A DNA stretch of 64,000 nt from Membranipora membranacea. Lineage: Eukaryota > Bryozoa > Gymnolaemata > Cheilostomatida > Membraniporidae. This document shows, piece after piece, positions 49,086 through 62,753 of the stretch. Numbering within the stretch: position 1 is the first letter of the stretch; every line of letters starts with the position of its first letter. The position numbers and the translations under genes are program-made. The notes under the pieces were generated by a model that was not told the origin of the DNA, did not search any database, and saw only the letters and a program-made list of their open reading frames with translations. The stretch is from NCBI GenBank assembly GCA_914767715.1, contig OU612074.1:20818062-20882061 (forward strand), given 5' to 3'.

Positions 49086-52000
49086 TCATGTTGCTGCGTC
49101 TGTAGGTGTTGGCTGTACCTCTGTTTCTGAGGGAGTCGACTGTAAGGCAGAGGTGAAATCTGGGTGAAGTAGAACAGCCTGCAACAGAAACATAACAATA
49201 CAAGTGTTGAAACACCCCACATAGGCAATGAAGCAATAAATGGGATATATTTTGATATGATTGACATATACTCAGTACTATGCAGTCAGGGAGTGGTGGG
49301 ACTAACTCCCTGATGCAGTGGATCAAGCCTTGGATTTATTTAGCGGCTACCAGTATGAGTCATCCTGAATGTATTTAGATTTATTTGACTTAATAGCATT
49401 ACGGTTTCTTTAGCAAAATTTATAGGAAAACCCAGGGAGTTTATCATTTGAAGTGGGTTTTAACTCAACTCCCAATCGTACACTTTTGGCTTGCTGCTAA
49501 CATGACCTATGTCGTACTCACATTGAACTGCATGAGATCTTTGCCCGCGGTCAGCTCACACTGTATTATATCCAATACTTTCAGGGACTGATGTATGTCA
49601 TTGCTGGAGGCGCCATCTAGTGATGGCCAATGTAAGGTCAGAGTGGGTGTGTCACCTTTGTTGTCGAACACTGGCGGGCCTTTCAACTCCAGCCTCTAAA
49701 TATTATATACAGAAGATATAGAAAGTGAACTAGAAAAGAAGGGGCAACTCCAAATCGATACTCAGTAGCACAATTCTGTTCCAGCAGTTAAATTTATTTT
49801 GAGACTACCAAACAACATGATGGTTAGAGCTTGAGGAATTCTAATGAAGAAAGAGAAAATAATTCCAGACCATTGCAAAGAAGGTTGTGTCAGTCAAACA
49901 ACGGAAAATTGTAATACTTTAGCCACATTAATATAACATATACACATCATCATTATCATTTATAACATGTATACATACATCAGTGTAGAGCCTCTTCTTG
50001 TATCCTAGTCTGATAAGGACGACATCTACAGCCTTATCGAGTACTGTAAACACCATGGCTTTCTCATACATAGGTCCACACTCCTACAATCACGCAACAA
50101 GTCAACAGGAGATGAAATAGTGAGAGTCTGAGGATTGGTAAGGAGGCTGTCTGCTGTTAGGTGTCCTTGTATCATTACCAACTGGTGGATACAAACTAAA
50201 GTGAGGCTACATCAATAAACCATTTTCAAAACCTTTTAATGAATTTACGGTATAAAAAAGAGGGGACAACTCTCAAATGTAAAGGAGATTTCCATCTGTC
50301 TGAATCGTTTCTTAGCCCTTGTCAGGCCCAAAGACAACTCTCAATAATTTCTGACCAGGAAGAGAGGGAGATTGCTGACATTAAAGATAGCAGTCAGGTG
50401 TAACAAGAAACTGTCTATCACCATATCCAGCGTAGTGCAAATACTATGTCAGATTGATATTAACTTCAAGATAAAAAACTATGCTGTGGTATCAAACCCT
50501 ATAACTCTGCAAGTCCTAAGTCTTGTGTAAACCTGTGAGATGTTGACGTACCTGAAGGAAAGAGACAAAGAACATCTCTAGTGAGATATCTCCCGCTCCC
50601 TTAGCATTGTTCTTCTTCTCGTTACAATGTTTAGCCTGAGATTCTAACACTTCTGTGCTATCTGAGGGCTTCCCACAGTAACCTATTGTAATATAAAGGG
50701 CACTAAATTTATGTTAGGAAATAATCTACTGTAACCACATCTGATAATTCCTATATAACATATTTGGGTTGAGAAATGTTATCATTCCACTGTCATAACA
50801 AAATATGCCCACTATGTAATACTCCAACTTTGAAAGGTTCTTGTGACAGTTAGTTTCATATTGTTGCTTTTCAGGTGTTTATGCAAAAAAAAGTTAAATT
50901 TGTTGTTTGATATTAAAAGAGCCGCCGGTTAAACTCATGGTAAATTCATTGCCGGATTAAAAACCAGGCAAGTTTTGCAAAAAAATCTCAATAGTGGCAA
51001 AAGCTGTGTTATATATGCATAGCATTCAACACCAGTCTGATTCTATAAAAGGTTTGGGCTGTTTGACAAAACCTCAAGACCCTGCATTATCCTTATGTTA
51101 TACAACTCACCTAGAGCAGCACTGAGTAGCCTGTGTACCATTACATCAGCGTATCTTCTGATGGGTGAGGTGAAATGTGTATAATAAGGCACGGATAGAG
51201 CGTAATGACGGAACATTTCCTCATCATCATAAGTCCCTGTACAGAAGTACTCGGCTCTCTGCATAGGCTTACAGCAGAGCTGCATTATAACCTGATATAT
51301 ACCTTCTGACTGCTCGTCTGATACTTCTCTGTACTGCCATATTGACTCCTATGGTAATGAATAACTAAGTAGTATAATCATTGCATACGGATGTTTAATA
51401 AATGTTTGAATTAAAAGTATTAGCATTGCAGAGCTATATGGAGTTTATGAGTTGTTTCTTATTGAAAAAAACCTGATGTGATGGTTGCTTCATTCAGTTG
51501 CATCAAAGGCTTTTATAATTTTATACCTCATATTAATTCAATTTAAAACTTTACATACTATGTCTTGTAGTTGTCTACTCTCTGAACATACAAATATTTA
51601 GAGGACAACTCCAAAGTGTAATACGATTTTCAGAATATTGCCACAACTATAAGGATATTTTTATCAATGTTTTATCATTGTTTTTATATTGGGCAGCAGG
51701 TTTGCTTAACCAAATGCTAGCTCCCAAATTTCATAAAATAGTCATTCAGGGAGAATGTATGAATGCATCTATTACCCATTGCCAACAGACAACCCAAGAT
51801 AAGCTCGGTTTTTGAGTTATCACAGTGAATATGGGCCTATCACAGCACATCTAAGCATAAGAACAGAAAGTCTCACAGGAAACACAACCTTGTATTTACT
51901 GTCCTATCATATCTTATGCTTACAGTTCCTAAACATTATCCCTTATTCGGGTGTCATTGAGGCTGTCAAGCTTAGATTTCTATCTGTCTCAAACATATAC

Positions 52001-55000
52001 TTAATATGTATCCCACTGGTCATAGCTGAGTTCCTACTGACCTGCAGTGTTTGACTGTTTGAGGCGTCTATCTGTAGCCCGAGTTTTCTTCCTTGAGACT
52101 CGAGATCATTGAGCTGTTTCTCTTGTGGTTCTTTATGGCGTCTCAGTACAGCGAGTTTAGGGAAAGCTTTATATATCCTACGGGCTACCGCCATATTAGC
52201 TAATAACATGAACTCTTCGATCATTCTGTAAACAAAAATCGGTGAGCATAAGAACCGATGTTATGAGGGAAAGATATAACATTCTACCCAAGAAAGGAAA
52301 GAATAAACATGATAATTAAACACTGATAATTTTCTTGAAAGATTTAAATTGTTCTTTAGCATTGATGATGTTGCATTCAGGCAGTAGCCAACTGTTTGTG
52401 ACCACTTCAAGCAGGAAGGATACACAGTCATCCGAATTCCGCATTCAATGACGCGACCAGGGTTGAATTTTGGTGCAGGAAACTCCTTTGTTCTTTTGAA
52501 AATTATTTTTTCAAAAATAACAATATAGTTTAAAAGTCATTAGAAAGCGCATGTAAAGTGAGCCCATCGATATGAGGCAACACAACATTTTTTGTGTGTA
52601 GAATCTTTAGAATCTTCAGGAAGAAATTTAAAAAAAACAACAGGAGGTTGTATCAAGCAGAATATATATATATATATATATACCAATCTCATTGAAATGA
52701 TAATCATTTTTTAGAAGAAATAAAAGCCATAAACCCAGGAGGACTAAAGAATTTGCAAAATTGGCGAGCTAAAATTTACTGAGCCGCATTACTTTTTGAT
52801 TACTCCAACCTTAGCTGGTGAAAATTGATGCTAGCTAACATTAAGTCTCCCACAACTAGCTAAATTAAACTCAAACTTACTTAACCTACTAACCTGTTAC
52901 TATCCTTGAGCTCATACACATAATACCCAGTAGGGTATCCCGTCTCAGGGCTCAGTGTGTAAGCTAATCTAATGTTATCTATCCTCAACGCTCCGTTCTC
53001 AAATCTTCTCTTCCTCAAACATTTAGCTATCTGCACAAATATTAAGAAGCAAATAATTAATAAGTAGAAGGGACAACATGGTGAAGCACACATGAAATTA
53101 AAACGGAAGAGCAGTGTTACAAAATAGGTTTGAGCTCAAGTCTAGTTAGTGAGGTAGAAGCTCCAATAGTACCTCCGCAGCTCATTTCCTTTTTTAAGAG
53201 TTGTTTGAACCCTGGAAATGATCTCTGCTGTATGGAGTGTTGCAAGAGGACCTTAAACTAAGGCATGTGTTGGAAGTTGTATCACACAACTCATGCCTGC
53301 TGAAGGCTTATGTGTATCAACACTGGACAAAGAATCACCCAACAAGATTTCTCACTCACGGCTGGCTGAAGTGAAGAGAGTACTTTACCTTATTCATAAT
53401 AACACATCTAGACTGGATATCCTCTACAGTATAACCTTCAGATATGGGAGGTAACTCTTCTCTAGTCCACTTCCTGTTTGGGTCAGCAATAAATCCCTGC
53501 AATAATAACATCTTTTTTTCGTTATTGAAAAGTTCATAATTTATATACGCAAATGCTTGAATAGTTTTTTGCCAACATACCGCGCAGCGGCATAGAGCAC
53601 ACATTTGGTCAACAGCTGAAATGTTGAGCCGTCATTTTCAAATATGAAGCTATGCACAAGATTTCATTCATAATTTACATTTTTGATGCTCTTCTTTTGT
53701 GACAAAGTTTCGAGTTATCTGATCATCAAGTTGCAAACAAAAAGAGAACAGCAAAAACCTGCTGAAAAACTGTTAAAGCTTTGCCACTAGATTTCATAGT
53801 CAATCGAACTTGAATAGGTTTCATGAAAACACAACATTGGAATTTATGAATTGTCCATTCATCAAAAATCTTAGGTATAATTGATTGTGTCGGCCCTGAC
53901 CTGTGCATGTTGGTAGCTGAGCTTCACACACGAGTTGATGATTGTTCTACCAAACCATTCATCTGTAATATTACCGTCAGTGTCTATGTGCCAGACTACA
54001 CTGTAAGATAGTCTGGGCTCATCTGGGTTCAGACTGCAAAAAATAAAAGAGCTGAACACCATACTGTCTAGTTTGAGGGACAAAGGCTATGAAGAAAAAA
54101 CAATGATATGAGAGTACTTTTTAATGAACCCGCTAACTTCTGGACTTCCCAAGAAATGAACAGCGGCAACGATTCCTAAATAGATACAGAATTCTCAACA
54201 ATAAGACAAATTTCTATTTTATTTTAATACTTGATGCTACAATAAAGAAAGTCGACCGTTCTGCAAATAATATAGTTGACAGATATAAATATGATCAAGG
54301 AGTTAGATGTGATATGATCAACCTCAGTATGTAAAATGTATAGTTGCAAAAAAAATCACCGTGAAGTAATCTATATATGAGAGTGTTGCTGTGAACCTCA
54401 TGTTCCTTCATCAATATCTGTTTCATCTTTTTACCTGCAGAGTTTTTCACAGAGTAGTCTAGGTAACATAGGTATAACTCTCTGTACCATATATACACTA
54501 GTGGCTCTGGAGGCAGCACATCTATCTAACTCTGTATTCTCATTTACAAAGTAAGATACATCAGCAATGTGTACTCCTACCTCGTATAGATCTGTAATAA
54601 CATAGAAATGTAGTGGTTTGAATGATTTAATTTTTGAACATAATGATTGTTAAAGATAAGATGCCTTCACAACTTGATAAATGAACGGTTAGCTTAGATC
54701 TTGTAGACGTAGGTTTGGTCATCTTATGGTTTCAGATTTATTTAACAACATTCATCGCTTAAATTGGAGTTATCCCCTCTAATTTTACGGAAGAGTAAAT
54801 AAATCTTTGATCCAACTTCAAAGTAAACGTGGCCGAAAATAAACACCTTGCTAAGAGTCATTACCCGGGTTATCTCCTACATAGATACATGCCTAATGAT
54901 ATCAGATGTGAACTATAAAACACCCATTCATCATAACTTGGCTTTCCTAGTTTGACATGAGGAGGGCGAACCACAGACAGGGTAAACCTACCAGGTCCGA

Positions 55001-58000
55001 TTTGTTTACATGACAGTGCGTCGTCTAGGTCTCTAGCCGTAGCTGGATCGATGGTGAATACGCATTCCTTAGTGAAGTCTCGTCTCTTAGAATATTCTTC
55101 TTTTGGGATTTTCCAAGGTAAGTCCGTGGGCAGACAATTTATAACCTGAAACATGAAAACTGGGCTGATAATCTTTTCGAATATAATCCACACATGTTAT
55201 ACTAGTTGTAAAGTTTGTGGTCGCCACAAGCATATATTTTAATAGATATCATGTGCTTTCAGCTGATTTTTTCCGACAAGGAGACATGAAGATTTTGGTT
55301 CTCTAAGGCCCTAGATCATAAACAAAATGGGTTTTAAACCAAAGGGTAAGGGGGTGGGGGTATTCACAAACTACTAATCATATCAGTCTTATCAAGCCGC
55401 AGAACCTACTAACCTGCGGAGTAAACTCATCATACTCGACACCGTGCTCCATAAGTACAGCTTCAGTCATCGGTTCTATCTCTGATCTCTTACCGAGGGC
55501 TCGTATTAACTCTCTGTGTCAAAAGGGACCAAATAGGCATGATAATCAACTCGGTGCAAGTACGTTAGAGGATTGCTTAGATTAATCTTAGAAGTTATTA
55601 CCACATTTGAAAGTGGTAGAAACATCCTAAATATAGCGAGGATACAAATTTTTTACGGTTTTCTCAAGAGAAATGTTCACTGAAATAAGTAAGAGATTTT
55701 GAGAGTTGGTAAATGACATCTGACTGTGACACTTACGCTTTAGCTCTAACTTCATTGTCATTCCATTGTTTGATTTTACAAACAAACATCTTATCTTCAA
55801 AATCCTGTGGCCTCTGTAAGAAATCTGCAAACGGAAATAATATTCATGGTGAAAGTAACTAAGGTAAACTAACATACTTGCTGTATGGATGAGAAAGTGC
55901 AGCAGAAATTCTTCATATGAATGGCTCCCACAGTTACAACCACCCTTAGAATTTATATTATAGATTGAAATGAATCAAAATGACGACTGAGTCCTACTCA
56001 CTTTTGTATTTTTTTACTAGCTTCAAAATCAAAAAAACTAAAGGACCACATTCTTGCACCACAGTATCTCGCTATTCAATAATTCAATACTTTTGTGGCC
56101 GCATGACAAGGCTGGATCTATACACCAGTAATAAGATGCAGACAAACAAGATAGTCAATGACAGTTGAAGTACCAAACAAAACACAGAGTTACAAAATCT
56201 AAGTCTTGCTCTAATCTCTGGTGGTATATCTGACCTTGAGGACATGATTTGATAGGTACATCACATCTGGGTATCCTCCTATCTATCGGTATAAGTAAAG
56301 CTGACTTAGTGTTACCGTCTGTCCTCTTCTCTAACTGTCCGGCAGCTATACGACTGTGCTTCTCCTCGATAATACCTACCACCTGTCAAAGATATACAAA
56401 ATATAGTGTGACATCTTTCGACAGGTGCCAATAATACCTACCACCTGTCACAGTTATACAGAATACAGTGTGACAAGGACCGACAGTTGCCAACAGGTGA
56501 CAATGGTCGCAATTGCCGCTGATATATGAATTATTTAAGGCTAGTTATATGGGGAAAGACAGTTGGTCTGAGAAGAATGCATGCGACGTTCCCTATAGGA
56601 GTAAAGTATTTGCAGGGAAAAAGGTGAACTTTGGCCTGCTAAAACTTACTGAAACTTCGTAGTTTATAAATTTTGACCACAGCGAAAAAAGGTATTAGTT
56701 AACATTAGGTCACCCTAAATTCTAGCTAAAACATATTCATACTTCTTGGTTCATGATGAATAAGTTCATAGTGCTTCCACTGCTAATTGAAACAGTAGGG
56801 CCTTCTCCACCCTTTACAGCACATAGCTAATACAAATCAATCATGTGGAATAAATTCCATGTTAATAATTCTTACAACAACATATGTGGAACTTGATCTG
56901 CTGTTCCCAATCAGATTTCCAAACGCTTATGTAATAGTCAATTTATTGTCAGGGGGAATTTCAGCAGATTGAAGGGAGTTCCCCTTTAGAATTGATCAAT
57001 AAAACCAAATTGGAAACAGTATATTGGAATTTCCAGCAATAACAGCATCATTCTGGCGATGGCGTAATTGTTATCACTTAACTTCAGATATGCAGCACAC
57101 TGAAAGAGATTGCGTTATGATATCCTGAGATAAGAAACTGACGCCCCTCTCAGTCACCATGATGAAACAACTCTTATCAAATGTGGCCAAAAGAGTCCAG
57201 ATTTAGCTTTTTAGCATACAGGTTTAAAGTTTTACGGATTCAGTCAGCAACTAGTGGAGTGTCTAGGGAGACAACTGCCCATGGAGTTTATGATTGTTCC
57301 TTACTAGGTAACAAAACTTGTCATATATCTGTCTTATTCTCAAATCGCTCATGGCCCAATGAATCTGAAATTTCAGAGTGAAAAATTTGAGAAGGAATTT
57401 TATAGAACGAGGGGATAGACATCGCTCATTTTAATTTTAGACTTATTGATCAATAAAACCAAATTGGAAACAGTATATTGGAATTTCCAGCAATAACAGC
57501 ATCATTCTGGCGATGGCGTAATTGTTATCACTTAACTTCAGATATGCAGCACACTGAAAGAGATTGCGTTATGATATCCTGAGATAAGAAACTGACGCCC
57601 CTCTCAGTCACCATGATGAAACAACTCTTATCAAATGTGGCCAAAAGAGTCCAGATTTAGCTTTTTAGCATACAGGTTTAAAGTTTTACGGATTCAGTCA
57701 GCAACTAGTGGGGTGTCTAGGGAGACAACTGCCCATGGAGTTTATGATTGTTCCTTACTAGGTAACAAAACTCGTCATATGTCTGTCTTATTCTCAAATC
57801 GCTCATGGCCCAATGAATCTAAAATTTCAGAGTGAAAAATTTGAGAACGAATTTTATAGAACGAGGGGATAGACATCGCTCATTTTAATTTTAGACTTAT
57901 TGATCAATAAAACCAAATTGGAAACAGTATATTGGAATTTCCAGCAATAACAGCATCATTCTGGCGATGGCGTAATTGTTATCACTTAACTTCAGATATG

Positions 58001-61000
58001 CAGCACACTGAAAGAGATTGCGTTATGATATCCTGAGATAAGAAACTGACGCCCCTCTCAGTCACCATGATGAAACAACTCTTATCAAATGTGGCCAAAA
58101 GAGTCCAGATTTAGCTTTTTAGCATACAGGTTTAAAGTTTTACGGATTCAGTCAGCAACTAGTGGAGTGTCTAGGGAGACAACTGCCCATGGAGTTTATG
58201 ATTGTTCCTTACTAGGTAACAAAACTTGTCATATGTCTGTCTTATTCTCAAATCGCTCATGGCCCAATGAATCTAAAATTTCAGAGTGAAAAATTTGAGA
58301 ACGAATTTTATAGAACGAGGGGATAGACATCGCTCATTTTAATTTTAGACTTATCTGCCTCAAGCAAATGGCTCAGGAATTTTTGAACTCATTAAATAGA
58401 GTATCAGCGAATTTCGAACGCGTCATTCTGTTTGCTGTTAATATATATTTTGGGTTCAGGTAATTTACAGAATTAAAACTCTTTATCAAAACTTTCAAAT
58501 TGTCATGAAGTCTACTCACCGCGCCGACAGGCTGCAGGAACTTGTCAGGCAGGCCCTGAGTTTCTGACAGGTCAGGAAAGTGCTCCGTTAGTACTTGAAC
58601 TATACTAGGGTAAGACTCTGAGGTGATGAGGTCACACAGTCTCCAATATGTTAGGTGTGGGGGCGGTCCCTGATTAGACTGATATCCTACAAAATAAATA
58701 ACCTTTGATTATACAAATCTAGACCAAGTTTGATCATGTTTGTCTACATTCATGTTGCTCCCCCTCCACCAGTGTGACCAGTGGAGGGGGATCAACTCCG
58801 AATGCAGACAAATGAACAAAATCTTGTCTTATATAAATCATCCAGGTACAGGATACTTGATTCTCTGAAAGTTTAAAACTGCTGGCTTTCATGGTTTTAC
58901 AGAAGTCGATTACTGAGGATGTTTGTATGACAATGTGTTATAATGTTGAAACAATGGAGATGATGCTGCCAAATTTATATTTGTAAAATCATTTACATTC
59001 ACACTGCAGATTTTGCATCTGACTATTTGCTCAGATTTTCGCTGTTATATAAGCTCACATTTTCTGCAACAATAAACATAAAATGTCGCAAACGCAGATT
59101 TTTATTGTTTTTGCTATTAGTATTAATGATATCAGACATGAACAAAAAACAAATTTGGAGTGTAAATGCAGTTTCAGGTATTCATTCCTTTCTGATATTA
59201 ATGCTTTAGAAAAAACATCCCCCTACTGGGAATTCTAGCAAACTGGAAATTCCAGAGGAGGGAAAATGAATAAAGAAAAATGAGTAGAATAGATGATCAA
59301 TTGTTCAGATTGTATCGAATTACATTGCATGACTCTATATTGTGCAATTCTTTTTGGAATTGCTGATTGGGGGATGTTATTTGTGCGGTTGAATGTAGAG
59401 TCAGTGGAACTGGAATCCCTTAAGAAAACTTGCTACATGGACAATTTAGTAAAATAGCCCATAGATCTAGTGTTCATGATGTTTTGGTGGGGCTCACAAA
59501 TATCCCACAAACTAAAAGGTCATCCTTAGAACGCAAATAACCTGCAACGACATACTAATAACACTCTTACCTGAGCTTTTATTTCGCTGAGGGGATTGTG
59601 GGAGCGCTACGCTGACGCCTCCACCCTTTTCTGTCAAAAATAGCTCCAGATCCTCAATTAACACCTTAGACAGGTGTCTCTCCATCAGATGTACGGCTAC
59701 AAGGTCACTGTTAAACGACCTGTTTCTCCAGGGTATATATGTGTCTATGTAGTTATTTGTGTAAGGTACAAAACACTGTCGGTAATTCTTTATGTTCACT
59801 CTCAAGGGTCCCTGCAATGTAAGAGATTTTTGAGAAAACCACAAGTGAAAGTCACAAATAATGAGGAAAAATATTTGTTTTCACAGTCATTGTTCGGTTT
59901 GCAGCAGACTTTGGTGTACCATGTACTCAATGAACTTTACTTCAATCCTTTTGTTATTATGTTATATGTTATTTTTTGTTATATGTTGCAAATCTAAGAA
60001 AAGCTGCTGCACCACTCCATATATAGAAAATATTGTTTGGTTTGGATACATTAACGGCTAGTTAAAAGTCTAATGAGGGTAAATTTGTTGTCTATGGACA
60101 CAGCCTACATTAATTAAACACACATAGGAATTTTCAGCAGACATTGACTACTACCACAGTAGTAGGCCCATAGATTCATCTGAATGATACCAATGATACC
60201 AGAACACAGCAGAGTCTCAATAGCTGTTAGGCCTGAGACTAAACTTAATAAATTTTGATTTGTAAGATAAAATCTATATCCTTAAATAATAGCTTGAAAA
60301 TATTGACTATGCTAACATCATCATATTAGCATGTGGATGAGTAATATTATCCACTCACCACAATAACTGAGCCATTCAGTATACCCTCATCTATATCAGC
60401 CTGGCTCCAGTAAGGGAACTGTTCACTGGCAGGCTCTCCTGGATAGAGGGGGTCCTTACCCCTACCCGCAGGCTTCCCTCCGGCTGCCCCACCCTGCCTC
60501 TGTCTCCTATCTGTAGGCTTTCTGTTAGATCTGTGACTGTTTGGTCGCTGAGATGACGTGGGTGTGTCTCCAGACGCATTTTCTGAGGGTTCTTGTCTGA
60601 AATAATAAAAAAATACCATTTTTACAAGACTTTGAGGAAAATGGAAGCTCACTGCATATAGATACGGTCTATATTTGGCCTATCACACAGGTCACTAGGT
60701 CATAGGGCGTAGGTCACTAGGGAAATTTTGCGAGTTTATGTTGTCAAGCAATCATTAGGTATGGGATGTTGGAATGTGGGCGAGCGCTGAGCATTTATAG
60801 ATAGGAATATAGAAGCAAAACTTTCCTCTGTTTGCCTGCCACACTTCCCCACGATGGCATGGGGGGTCTTCCAATTACAAAGACCGATACCTTTCAAGCT
60901 TTTTATCACTACCAATTTGCTCATAATCACTGCTATTTTAGTTGAACAAATTAGTTCCCAAACTGTCCACTCAGAGTGTTGATATAGATAATATTGTTAT

Positions 61001-61584
61001 GCTAAACAGGTTCAACTGAGACACACACCTTACACCAGAGGGAGTACTGGGTGTGGCTGAATCTTCAGTGGTCACACTATCGTTAGGCGTGTCTCCATTC
61101 TCCTGGGAGTTAGCCTCATTCTTTTTATTCTTACCTCCTCTGCTACCTCTGGTTAAAGTAAAAGGGTAAATCAACTGAACTACTCATCAAACTAGATCAT
61201 CACTCGTGGACTCGGCACTGCAAGACAGCCAAAACCTGTCTACACTGCCTACTCTCCCGTATAGTTAACTGCCGGGCATCAGTTTCTTGCATAAGGGATT
61301 TTTTATCAGCATGCTTGGAACATTATACCATTATTTACAAGATCAGCTTGAAGTTTGTAAGAACAGTGACTGACTGGCTCATCTCATAAGTTTATAAAAG
61401 GAACCTCAAATATAAATCATCTCCATTAATTAATCTAGAGTAGATATATCCATAAGCATTTCCAGGACAGAACTAAGCATAATTAGACATACCGGTAACG
61501 TTGTCTCTTGGGCTTATCAGCTGCAGGAGAAGCCACCGCCTCCTCTGCCATCTTCTCCGGCATTACTTGATTATTTCCAGACAT
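49086..61584 (-). CDS. DIS3L2: DIS3L2-like 3'-5' exoribonuclease, 19 exons, 935 aa
   Basis: Exons (minus strand): 61584-61493, 61148-61029, 60596-60359, 59811-59571, 58686-58520, 56382-56235, 55824-55737, 55513-55414, 55145-54992, 54591-54435, 54033-53901, 53496-53389, 53030-52894, 52225-52042, 51348-51111, 50682-50552, 50083-49979, 49695-49522, 49178-49086. All have GT-AG borders and one frame runs to the TGA. Residues 1-125 are a polar, Arg/Gly-rich tail. Two cold-shock domains follow (from about 130, and about 295-390, with [10 protein letters not shown] and [13 protein letters not shown]). The RNB catalytic domain (about 400-750) has the metal-binding box [11 protein letters not shown] at 431-441 with all four Asp, then [33 protein letters not shown] and [30 protein letters not shown]-terminal S1-like part ends it. 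It has no PIN domain, which favours DIS3L2 over DIS3 or DIS3L. DIS3L2 degrades oligouridylated RNAs in the cytoplasm without the exosome. Length (human about 885) is normal. An acceptor 20 bases before the ATG implies a non-coding first exon. Confidence 0.93.
56992..58353. repeat. 454-bp tandem triplication in intron 5 of the DIS3L2-like gene
   Basis: Three near-identical units are at 56992-57445, 57446-57899 and 57900-58353, with only single-base differences seen between copies. Each begins TTGATCAATAAAACCAAATT and ends TTTTAGACTTAT. Each contains the same 66-codon frame (57181, 57635 and 58089, plus strand), opposite to the gene, without splice or motif support. The high identity points to a recent duplication. 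Confidence 0.97.
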
Positions 61585-61604
61585 TTTCTTCAACTTTTTT
61601 GTAT

Positions 61605-62743
61605 CTGTAATAAATAGCAATTGTTGAAGCTTTGATCACAAGATGTGTAGACCATGTCCATGATGATGTTCAGGTTGGGATAAGGCATTTCAATGTTTTC
61701 AATCTCCAGTGTAATATTGATATTCTATGGATTTGCAAGTTGTTAGTACTTAACAAAGGCTTTCTGAATTGAGGCCCAAAACAACAAATGCATGTTCATT
61801 CATTCCTCATCATCATCACAAATCCACTTTGAACTTTCACATAATTTCATAACTGGCACATCAAGATGATACTGTATGTGTCCCAAACAGGAGCCATTAC
61901 AGACATGAATTATGGAACTTACCTCAGTAATTTTTCTCAGTTTTGCAAAAGTATGACCGCTGAATTAGTCTTTGTAAACCCCAAAAAAAAGTTAAGGCAA
62001 GATTTCACCATCAAACACAATTTTTTTCAAAGTGAAACTGAAAGGACAAAGCCCACGTTCCAAGAAGTTATCTGGTGAAAAGGTGTACGTCCGCATTATC
62101 CCTAATAGAGAGAGAACAATATTTTGGCTAGACCCCGCCCACATGATGAAACAGACCAATGACCAGTTTTGTTTCATAAACACAAAGTAAGGGCACATAA
62201 CTCACACTCTTTAAGTATGCGTATAATAAAAAATAAATATTTTTCGAACCGAGATAAAATGAACGAGAGCCGACCTGACCAGGGTGAGGATGATGAAATG
62301 TACTGCGATACAATCTAATCACACAATAGTCTCACTCTTGTTCGTATTTTTCACGTTGATTGTTTTTTTCCAGGCTGTCATGATACGAAATCGCGGAATA
62401 AATAGCTCTAGGTATCATCATTTTGTGCATATTCCTTTTGGAATTTCCACATCAGTTTATATTTTGGATAAACCTAGTGTGATATTCCATCGTGCACTTT
62501 TTCTATTGGACGACTCATATAATGCTGACGGACTTCCTTATCTGTATCATAGTATATAAGTTGGCGTAAATGTTAGATTGTTTCATATTCAATCTTGTGC
62601 CAAGACAACATTAATGCTAATCTAAATAGAAAGGAGAAAAAGAACAACATCATCGATTCCAGGTAAGTCAATGACAATAGATATTTTGTTTTTGTTTTGA
62701 GTTTGGGATACGGTTGTAAATATAATTTTTTTTCTGGCAACAG
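61605..62743. other. Head-to-head intergenic / promoter region
   Basis: It lies between the acceptor of the first coding exon of the DIS3L2-like gene (-) and that of the divergent gene (+). Both coding starts are preceded by acceptors, so the true 5' exons lie inside this 1.1 kb or nearby. Short frames here lack motifs. Confidence 0.5.
62133..62160. promoter_or_regulatory. GC box and CCAAT box, possible bidirectional promoter
   Basis: CCCCGCCCAC (62133-62142, an Sp1-type GC box) and CCAAT (62156-62160) stand 14 bases apart in an AT-rich region. They lie between two divergent genes, and such pairs are usual in TATA-less bidirectional promoters. Confidence 0.35.
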
Positions 62744-62753
62744 GAAACAGAAG

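Noticed and set aside
57181-58289. Three copies of a 66-codon plus-strand frame
   Set aside because: They repeat only because the 454-bp unit repeats. They lie antisense in an intron, have no motif, and the unit length is not a multiple of three.
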